A stretch of 64,000 nucleotides of DNA. Source: Blattamonas nauphoetae (Eukaryota; Preaxostyla; Oxymonadida). Shown in pieces: positions 21,059 through 29,992 of this stretch (positions within the stretch are counted from its first letter, which is position 1; each line of letters opens with the position of its first letter). The position numbers and the translations under genes are program-made. Where the stretch lies: positions 62,001 to 126,000 of the forward strand of contig JARBJD010000035.1 of NCBI GenBank assembly GCA_033064195.1. Reading direction: 5' to 3'. The notes beneath the pieces are model-generated. The model did no database searches and was not told the origin of the DNA. It saw nothing but the letters and a program-made list of their open reading frames with translations.

Positions 21059-23717
21059 TCACATCTCCTGAATTCCTCCACCTGAAAGAAAGTGATTGCA
21101 AGATAGTAGAGAATGGTTGAGATGAAGGAGAAAGTCAATGCAAAGATGAGAAAATGAACGAGGATAAAGCTCAAAATGATATTTTGATTTATGAATGAAA
21201 AAGGACAATGATTGTCCATACCAGTCCTTCGGGTGATTATCCATTGGTAGATGGACTTGTGATAGATGATTGTGTTGGAGCAGCGAACATTTTCCGTGTA
21301 TCCACACGCCCTCCACAATTTTGATTTGGTTTGATCTGATCTACATTCTCAAAAACCTTCATTCATCAAGCAACGAGTGGCAGAACAATTGGTTGTTCAT
21401 TTCCTTTCTTTGGAAAACAAGGAGAGTGAAAACTATGATAGCTTATAGAGCATAATTATGAGAACAGAAAGAGGCTTAGAAGAAAAGGGGGATGCTTACG
21501 GCTGGACTGTCAAGGCCGGTTGTTGGGCTTCAACGAGCGTCGAACAAGCCATTCGATGAAAGAGCTTGACTTTACCGTCTTCGAAGCCAACACCGAGGAG
21601 GCCGACGCCAGGGTAGAATTTAAGGGTGGTGGGGATGGAGGGGAAGTATTGTTCAAATTCTGGTTGGGTGTATGGGAGCGGAGTGAGATGGGGAGTGTTG
21701 TCGGCGTTGTTCTTGTTGAGATAACAAAAGAAGTTCTTCCAAACTCTGACATATCCATCAGAGGAGCAAGTTATAAAAGAAAATTTCGATTGGCCGGTTG
21801 GGGCCCAAGTGGCGGTTAGTTTAAGGGGACGAGAGTGTCGCGAGGAATCTGGGACGACCTGAACACAGAGGATGGAGTCGTAGCTGGACGGGTCGACAAA
21901 ATAGGCAAATCCATCGTCTGTGCACATGATGAACGGGAGGAAAGTGACAGAATCGATGTCGGGGCGACTTGCTTCGATTGTGAGTTCAGTTTTGGATTTG
22001 TTGGATCGGTTGGAGACTGAGTTCATTGACTGTCCTGATGCGGTCTCGGAATCATGGCCAATTGACGTATTTGATCTCCCGGATTTGTCAGGGTTCACCT
22101 GGACAGTGTTGAACTGAGGGCGAGACTGGGCGACGAAAGAAACGACATTTTGGTGAGCCTTAATGAATGATTCTTGTTCATACACAAATCGAGGGGTTGG
22201 ATCCATTGTGACAACAGCAATTAAACCGTCGCGATAGCACAAGACTGACCGATCTAAGAAGAAAGGGTGAACGAGACCACACAACACAGGCGATCTCCCG
22301 TTGCGATGCAATGTTGGCCTCACATCCACATAATCTTTCGCCTTTATTCTCTCACACTTGACGAGCTGATCGGTGAAGCGTTTGATAGTTACAGTTCCGT
22401 TTGCAGTGCAAACAAGAACTTGGGTCAGGTTGGAGCTAAAATACTCGAGGAGTGTCTTGGCATCGCTGTTGTTGTATGGGACTTCCCGAAATCGAGTGAA
22501 AGTGTCGATTGACACGATCGGATCTTCGTTGACGATTGGTGTCTCACCGATGATCAAGAAAGGCGGACAGATTTCTCGGAAGTGCGGGGAGATATCGGGG
22601 TCGGTGCATATTGATCTTTCTTCCGAATCGGTGTATAGATGCAGTTTGCGATCAGACGTGCCGACTAGGACGACCCCGATCGGGCTAAAGAGACCCTGGG
22701 CTTTATCCTCAGTGATCATATCGTTTGGAGAGTCGATCATTTCACCAGTGTGGAGTTTGAATATTTCCTCGAAGCGTGTGAGATCAAATCTAGAATATAG
22801 CGACGAGCAGTAGTGTGTTGCTGTGATGTAGTGAGGATGTAATAGTCTGGAGTTGGTAGGTTTGATAAAGAAAGGTTGGGAGTTTCTGGGAAGGATCAGT
22901 CGAGAATGCGGTGATGTGACATTCGAGCTGAACCCACCCATTCTGAGTCTGAGTGCAAGAACATTGAGTGACCGGTGTAATGATGGGATTCGAAGCTCTG
23001 TTATCGTGGTGTTGTCGTTAGATTGGTTATGGGATTCTGACTTGGGGAGGTCCAACGGCTTGTGGAGTGTGGTTATTGTCCTTGTGGGAAGTTCTGGGTC
23101 GTCTTCAAATGCGTACGACGTAACAGTGCAATCTTGGGAAAAGATGGTAATTTCTCTGCGGGTTGGATGGAAGTGGAAGGACGTGATTGGGAAGATGTGA
23201 AACGACAACGTATAGAGTGGCTCTTGGGTAACGTCAATTCCCTCAAAACGACGGCCAGGCTTACATAACTCCTCTAGTGTGGATCGTTGATAAAGAGACT
23301 CGAGTTTGATATCTTTCTGCCGAACGAGTTCGTATGTGAGGAGATCATCGAGGAGAGCGTCCGGTGAGGTGACTGTTAGAGATTTTATGACGTCTTCATT
23401 GTTTCCAAGTTGTTGGTGTCTAAAGGGAATCATATTAAATCAAAACAGACGCCGATAATGTGATGTCCGAGATGGAGACTTTTTGTTTGTTTTCCAATTC
23501 GACTGTATCTCGAGTATTTGTGGAGTACATGCTTTCCAATGTCTCCAATCTACCAGAAATTTTTTTGTCGTTCTCCTAGATGAATCCATGAATGGGAAGA
23601 AGCTGTCCAAACTTTAACATTGTCTGCCTCTTTTTTTGAGGATTCGAGAAATGATTTGAAAGTTTCCATCCGTTTTTCAGGCAATTTTGATTGTTTAATG
23701 GCATCGAAAAGTGACAT
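21059..23717 (-). CDS. WD40-repeat protein with N-terminal coiled coil
   Basis: Five exons: 23613-23717, 23451-23575, 21500-23419, 21222-21340 and 21059-21081. The introns are 37, 31, 159 and 140 nt and the phases are consistent (763 residues). The first two exons encode a coiled coil (MSLFDAIKQSKLPEK, then ISGRLETLESMYSTN). A stop for the unspliced small frame lies one base before an ATG that begins the long frame, and both fall inside the 31-nt intron, so an unspliced reading splits this gene in two. The long exon has beta-propeller blades, clearest at CSSDGYVRVWK and GVGFEDGKVKLF. The last two exons are less certain; an alternative acceptor use would add about 40 residues. WD40 propellers are binding platforms; the specific family is not recognised. 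Confidence 0.72.
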
Positions 23718-23867
23718 TGAAAAAAAGAAGGTGAAAAGACGAAAGAGATCATGGCCCTTCATTTGTAGGATGAAAAGAAAATTACGCGTAATTTTGATCG
23801 TGATGAAGTTTGAAGCATAAATGTGGCTTGTCTACATTGTCATTCATTACTTCAAAAGAACAAAGAA
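23718..23867. promoter_or_regulatory. Divergent spacer between WD40 gene and histone H3
   Basis: About 150 bases separate the start of the WD40 gene (minus) from the histone H3 start (plus). The spacer is AT-rich with A-tracts. It must hold the H3 promoter; I see no distinct box. Confidence 0.4.
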
Positions 23868-24278
23868 ATGGTCAGAACTAAGTCTGTTGCTCGCAAATCC
23901 GTCGGTATCAAGGCTCCACGTAAGACCCTCGCCTCCAAGGCTGCACGTAAAACTGCTGGCTCATCAGGAGGTGTCAAGAAGCCCCACAGATTCCGCCCAG
24001 GAACTGTTGCCCTTCGTGAAATCCGCAAATACCAAAAGAGCACCGAATTGCTCATCCGCAAGCTCCCATTCCAGCGTCTCGTCCGTGAAATCGCTCAGGA
24101 ATACAAGGCTGATCTCCGCTTCCAAAGCGCTGCTGTTGCCGCTCTCCAAGAAGCCTCTGAAGCATACCTTGTTGGTCTGTTCGAAGACACCAACTTGTGC
24201 GCCATCCACGCCAAGCGTGTGACCATCATGCCCAAGGACATGCAGCTTGCTCGTCGCATCCGCGCTGAACGTTCATAA
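23868..24278 (+). CDS. Histone H3 with an atypical N-terminal tail
   Basis: The frame is intronless, with 136 residues and the standard H3 length. The fold part is nearly canonical: [56 protein letters not shown] chose the ATG at 23,868 because it gives the exact family length; an upstream in-frame ATG would add 15 unrelated residues. The tail begins [11 protein letters not shown]4, K9, K14, K18, K23, K27 and K36 are kept, but A1 is V, Q5 is S, T6 is V, T11 is V, G13 is I, and position 28 is T rather than S. The C-terminus reads RAERS. It packages DNA in nucleosomes. The core region reads AAVA where replication-dependent and replacement H3 of animals differ, so no subtype can be assigned. Confidence 0.97.
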   Translation: MVRTKSVARKSVGIKAPRKTLASKAARKTAGSSGGVKKPHRFRPGTVALREIRKYQKSTELLIRKLPFQRLVREIAQEYKADLRFQSAAVAALQEASEAYLVGLFEDTNLCAIHAKRVTIMPKDMQLARRIRAERS

Positions 24279-25310
24279 GGGCTCGTAATCCTTATTTGAG
24301 TTGTGTTTTTAAACATGATTCTGCATTTCATTCATCTCGACTTCAACACATTTCTTTTCGTCAATTTTGGTTGAAACAATGTCACATCCAGGGGTTTTGG
24401 AGATTGGATCAAACCAGTCAGATCCAGTCATCGACATCTCTATTTTCAGATCACAAAAATGGTGATCTCAATATATAGATGTTTTTTGGAAAAAAGAAAA
24501 ATTACTGTAGTTTTGATTTTCATGAAGTGATCACTCACAGATTTTGGAATGAAATAGTGTCCTGGTTATCTCAAAAAAGTTTGCCAAAATCCACTCAAAA
24601 TGTGATTCTGACAATATTTCCATCATTATTCCTTTATGTGCCACATACATGACAGTACCAATCTCATACAATGATTCGGACGTGGTTCACATGATTTGTG
24701 GATTTTTTTCGTTCAACTGTGCTGATATTCTGTCGAGTTTCGAGACACCACAGATCAGCCAAAATCAACCACAAACCATCTGAACAATCACACAATCGGA
24801 TGTTGTAGCTTATTTTATCTCACCTTTTTCTCTGGTTATAGTCATTTCGCGTCGACTACTGGACAAATCAACCCTCACTTTTCGAACGTCATCCATTTTC
24901 TGTACTCCTCTTAAAAGACACTTTTCATAATCCAAATCATCACATACCCTATCACTCTGATTCTTGCTGTCATTTTACCGACACAATACATGAAGTTGAA
25001 TGTTCCTGTCCTGATTGCCTTTTTCCGTCTTTTTCTCCAATGGACGTGTTTGTCTCTGTTTTTTACACAAAATTTGCTGTTTTCGTTCGTTTACAGTCTT
25101 CGTCAATCTTTGGACCGGTTTTATCACAAAAAAGTGTGAAAACGTGTCCAAATCAAAACACCGCTGTTTCGAGCGTGATCACACTCCAAATCCAGTATTT
25201 CACCTTTCGTCTGTCTATTGAACAGCTGAACTTGAAGTAGATGGAAATTGATTTCCGAGGACTGATATTAGTGTTTTGCACAAAAATGATCTGGAGACCG
25301 GAAGGTCTGG
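24279..25310. other. Non-coding stretch, 1.03 kb
   Basis: The stretch lies downstream of histone H3 and of the 3' end of the helical protein gene. It has T-rich runs and short frames only. I see no histone stem-loop I can defend, no RNA gene and no repeat. Confidence 0.45.
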
Positions 25311-26209
25311 TCACATCCACCAATCGCGATCTTTCAATGTATTCGATCCTTGGTTCATCATTATAAAATGGGAGTCTTTCTTCAAGTTATTGAACGATCT
25401 TCCAGAGTCAAGTCGAAAGCATTCGATCAGATCTGTCATTCCTTGCTCACATCCAACAAGATTCCATGGCGAATGATCTTTCAGAAGTGTTGTCTGATCT
25501 TGATTTGGGTTTCTACTCCTCTTGTTCACCTTCTCATCCTTCATCTTTGCCGAGAATCTCCATTCTTCCAGAAGCCAACTTCTTCGCTTTATTCCTGGCT
25601 CATAACATAGATACGTTGTGAAACCGACAAAAAAACCAATTTCATCGAGTTTTTTGCGAGCAGGTAGATGGGTAAATCCGAATCTGAGGAGAAATCTGAA
25701 AGAATCAGTGATTTCGTCACGGAAGTCAAGGTCATCCAAGAAAGATGAAAAGCGAAGAGAAATCCGAAGAGATGAGAGAGCTGGAACTAAAATATTGTGC
25801 ATAAGAAGAATTGGGATCCTCTGAACCTCTGATAATTGGCGCAGAGTTCCTGCTTGATCTGACACAACAATAAGGAAATAATTGAGGACAGAGAGGAGTT
25901 GAGACTGAAAATATGGAGACAATAAAGCGGATTTTTGGTGTTCGAATGATGAAATAAGTTGAAAAATCAGGTGGGAATCGAGGAGATGATTTCGATGAGA
26001 ATGTGGCAGAGTATGAAGTTCTCTATTGATTAGTGTAAGAATTTCAGCTTTATTGTTCGATTTTTGTTGTGTAAACTGTGAAATAAGAACTGTTAAATTG
26101 TTTAGCTGATGGTTATTCAGGAATTTAAATCTGAAAAAGAACAAACAGGCCGCTGGACAGGTTGTTTTGGAGTGGGCTTTGTTCGCATTACAGAATATTT
26201 ATGAAGCAT
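25311..26209 (-). CDS. Hypothetical helical protein
   Basis: Exon 1 (26147-26209) and exon 2 (25311-26075) are joined by a 71-nt intron (GTTTGT..TTCACAG, phase 0), giving 275 residues. The middle is helical (FQSQLLSVLNYFLIVV, then LVPALSSLRISLRF), as in HEAT or ARM repeats. The C-terminal part has the block WNLVGCEQGMTDLIECF followed by HFIMMNQGSN, which looks conserved, but I cannot name its family. The start is 74 bases after the stop of the second importin-alpha-like gene on the same strand, yet nothing else ties them together. Confidence 0.55.
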
Positions 26210-26282
26210 GCTGGATTCGAAACAGTTGGTAGGTGCCTCGAAGTTTGTACCCTTAATATATTGGATAGATGAGTCGAGAAGC

Positions 26283-28595
26283 CTAAATAGTCTCTGAAAT
26301 GTCGTCACCAGAAAAATCCAATTCATCGCTTCTCTCAGAATCATCACATTCTGTGATGAACTCCATCATCTCTGCTGTTACGTCTGCATCTGTCAGATCA
26401 AAATCCTTCGCGGACGGCGGGAAGTGGTATCGTCTCCTTCCGAAATCAACCCCACTGCTGATTTCTTGGAGTGTCTGGCGATCGAGTGTTGACTCCTTCA
26501 GACATTTTTCGACGAGGTCGCAAAGTTCTGTCGTGCGTGTCTTTGCGGGCCCACGAAACGAGAGGGAGAACTGATGAATGGCTGCGATCCTGCGTCTGGA
26601 GAGGAGTTGCTTGAGAACCACATTCTCCGCTGTCTCGTTGCGCATGTGGCAGAAGATTTTGAGGCGGATATTGTAATTGAGGAATTGAAAAAGAGCTTCA
26701 GCGAAGATCATTGTGAATCTGTTCCCTCTTTTGAACATTTGGTCCCACTGACTGAAGAAGAGAATCTCGACAACCGAGTGTTCGATGCACATCCGTTTGA
26801 TGACATTCGCACTGCAGGCAAAGCCGTGGACCATGCAAACAACCTCAGTGACGATGTCTGAAGAGAAGGACTCCAAACACCTTTCGATGTTGCCCACAAA
26901 CACTCCAACTGGGTGGACGTATTTGATGTATGTGTTGACAAGAAGTTGGAACACTTGAGAATTCCGACTTGCTGCGACGTTTGCGAAGGTGAACAGAATC
27001 TCCTTGGCCACCTCGTAGAACGTATTTGTCTTCACAAACGAACAATCGAAGATATCACACTCTTTTGGTGTCCCCATCAAGAAATCCATGTCTGCGTCGA
27101 TGTCTTCCTTCGTCAGGTCACTGTAGTCGTCGTAATCACTGAAAATGATGTTTGCTTGCGTGAGGGGGTGGTCAGGGGGAAGCGTGCCTGTTCGGAGCAT
27201 CTTCTCCTCGTCTTCAAAATCAGTGTAATCGTCACACATCACTGACAGCGTGACTTCGAGGATCGAGCCAAGCACAGAAAAGAGATCACTCTGCGAGAGG
27301 AGGTCAGACGCTGGGTCGTAGTCCTTGACGTACACCTGCGCGAAAAACGAGAGAATTGACTTGAGACAGGTCAGATATTCTTCAATTGAGGTGACGCTAA
27401 CAGTAAGGGATTGGTGTTCTTCCTGTGTGATGATTTTGATCTGTTGAAACTCGTTTTTCCGCTCGAAAATTCGGCGACGACGGCGGATCAGCCCATTTAC
27501 ATAGATGGTTTGAACAAGTCTGTCCAAATGCTGGGATATATCATGAGCAAGGCTGACAGCGATCGTACAAAATGAGCAATCCACAAAATTATTGTCGACA
27601 ATCGCAAAAGGGAGGCCAGTCGTGTACAGTGCGGTATTGACCTGCGTATTGGACGAGACAACATCACGAATGACTGAGAAGAGGCTGGATATAACATTCA
27701 TATCGTGGGCAGTCGAAAACTGGAAGATCACGGGCCAGATAACCCAGAAGGCTTGGCGATCTGGAGCGGCGGCTGTGATGTGGTAATACGTCCGAAGGGT
27801 GAATGAAATGAGTTGGCTATTCTCGTAGACATGATATATCCGGTTATGGGTGCCATCCAGTATCGTCCGTGTGGCGTGAGCTTTGTTTAACGTGTTGAGG
27901 ACGTAGTGGATCGTGTGGCACTCGTTAAAGAGTTCTGGTTGGCGTATAGAACGTTCTGAGAGTTCCATCAGGATAGACCAGGCTAAGGTGGTAATGACAG
28001 CGTTTTCAGAGAGGGTTGACTGAAGGAGGATCGTGATGATCTCTGGTGTTACAAATTCTTCACTTTCATCCTCGTCAAATGTGACTAAAGATGGATAATT
28101 GAGAAAAATGGAAGACCAATGTTATCAATTGATCCGAGTGTATGTATCTACAACAAGATGACGAGAAATCCGAGATACAATGTTTGCTTCTGTTTTTGGG
28201 TCCTTCAAAATGGTGAGAAGAGAATCAACAAGATTGTATTGCTTGAAGAAGGACGTTGGGTAAAGTCCTGATCGAGTGATAACAATGGGATGCAAAACCT
28301 GTGAGAACCTGTAGAGTTTGTAGTGCAACTTCAACCTGAGCCGGATCGTTCCCTTTAAGGTTAGATACGGTCGAATTAACCTCTTCCCTCTGGCAAAATG
28401 AATGAAAGAAATAAGTACTGCTTGTTCAAATTCTGGTATCTGAGTCTTTTGCATCTGTTTCCTTCTGCTTTCTTTTCCGACACGGTGTCGTCGACGATCA
28501 CGCAGGAGAAGAGGGAGATGAGAATCATCCGTTTCACCATCATGCTCCAGATCATGGCGCCGAAGAAATTCTCGTTCTTGAAGATTAGTGTGCAT
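26283..28595 (-). CDS. Importin-alpha-like armadillo protein 2
   Basis: Four exons: 28419-28595, 28299-28389, 28152-28267 and 26283-28070. The introns are 29, 31 and 81 nt, phases agree, and the product is 723 residues. Exon 1 is an importin-beta-binding-like domain: EREFLRRHDLEHD, then LLRDRRRHRVGKESRRK, comparable to the R-x-FKK and RRRR..RK..KR pattern. The next exons give EEVNSTVSNLKGNDPAQVEV and YNLVDSLLTIL, the first ARM units. The long last exon contains further ARM-like helices and an acidic C-terminus (DDSERSDELDFSGDD), as some importin alphas have. It would carry cargo into the nucleus together with importin beta. The link is by pattern; many canonical asparagine and tryptophan positions are not visible. 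It is a diverged paralogue of the gene at 18,050-20,332. Confidence 0.62.
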
Positions 28596-29730
28596 CAGCA
28601 AAAAAAAAAGGATCGTCCCACGAGCAGTCCTGTTCAAAAAGATCTTCAACTGCTTCAAGAAAGTCATTAACTGTTTCAAAAAGGCTGTCTGGGAGGAGAA
28701 GGGACCATCAGCTCATATTCCATCTCGAAACCCTCGTTCTGATTGTCTCTCTTCACCAGGTGGTAATCTGGTCTTCACGCTGGTCAGCCCACCAATCAGC
28801 GCAGCATCATTTCGGTTGATTGGTGTCCGATGATGTGTTTGCACGAAGCACATCATTCTGCTCTCCCAACGAAATGAGAAATCGACAACACATCACTCCA
28901 AGTCCCTCCGCATCGCCAAACGGAGTGATTATGTGCTGACCCTTCTCCATTTCTGCGATGAAGACAAGATGGAAAAATGTCTGGCAATGGGCTGATGAAT
29001 AGGATCAGCCCTCACAAACTCGGGAAAGCCACAATGGACGATTTGCACAAACCGTTTCTGAACAATTCAAACCGTAGCATTTTACGAGCTATCTCGACTG
29101 TTTCTGTGTTTGGGCTATTGCCAGAGGCAGTCCGCCGAATGATTAACGGCAATCCGCATTTTGTGCTACCGGCAGTCCGCTCATTGCTAACGGCAGTCTG
29201 GTTCGAGATTGCTTCAAAGATGGTCCCGATTGAAAAATGTGATGGATGAACGAAGGAAGAACGAATTTGACATATTCTGAGAAAATACAGACTGTTATTA
29301 GAGCCCATTTGGTGGATTTAGGGGTCGATTTGAAATAGCGGGGAATGATCGAAACTGACTGTTGATTGTTGATCCATATGATGAATTGACCCCCATTTGC
29401 TTCACAACACGTTGTTTTCTCTGTTTAATCATGATTTCTCTGTCATAAACGGAAGGTGAAAGTGATTGTGATGAAATTGAATGTTTCACTGTGTACATCT
29501 GAAGGACGAGGGATAGCAGTCTAAGGATTGCCATTAGCTGCCATATTCAGTCTGATCTCCAATCCCTCGCCTTTTCTAGACACTTTTGAACCGTCATTGA
29601 AAATGAAATCGTCTTCAAGCAATTCTGAAATATGGACATCACTTCGCCTTCAATAGTTCGTAAACGAGACGGTTCTGTCTGGAACCATTATTCTTGACAT
29701 AACTGCATCCAGCACACACGTTGAACAAAA
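28596..29730. other. Intergenic stretch, 1.1 kb
   Basis: Apart from the short tandem array at 29,126-29,201, I see no gene or RNA here. Open frames are short and unlike any family. The base composition is close to that of neighbouring non-coding DNA. Confidence 0.4.
29126..29201. repeat. Four copies of GGCARTCYG, spacing 21-23 nt
   Basis: The motif GGCAGTCCGC or a close variant starts at 29,126, 29,148, 29,171 and 29,192. The unit between copies is diverged. It may be a decayed minisatellite or a set of binding sites. Confidence 0.5.
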
Positions 29731-29990
29731 TCAACAATCGAATGGCACACTCAGACGATCGAGGAGGGAATACACTGTCATCTGGAGATATAATGAAAGA
29801 AGGACCTGGATTGATGAGATAGATAACAAAAGTGAATCGTTATCCTCCTTCTTTAAAAAGGCTGAAAGCTTGGAAATATGATCAAAACTGTTCTGGCTGA
29901 GACTGAAGAGCGGATTGTGTTGGTGTAATCCGATTCTTCGAGAGGATAGTGACACTTCCTGAGTCAAGCAAAGACGTGTTAGAGTCAGAA
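29731..29990 (-). pseudogene. Possible importin-alpha/ARM fragment
   Basis: A minus-strand frame contains HISKLSAFLKKEDNDSLLL followed by SISSIQVLL, the pattern of the first ARM unit in the two importin-alpha-like genes of this window. No longer frame continues it, and I found no intron that would extend it convincingly. It may be a remnant of a third paralogue, or the head of an unresolved gene. The start lies next to the start of the RHS/Crinkler-like gene on the other strand. Confidence 0.25.
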
Positions 29991-29992
29991 AT

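Noticed and set aside
20956-21081. Alternative C-terminus of the WD40 gene (about 41 codons, ending SPDFIVV)
   Set aside because: It needs phase 0 at the last acceptor, while the donor before it is phase 1. The phase-consistent reading ends at 21,059.
29126-29201. CRISPR-like array
   Set aside because: Units are only about 9-10 bases long and spacers are not distinct; the genome is eukaryotic.
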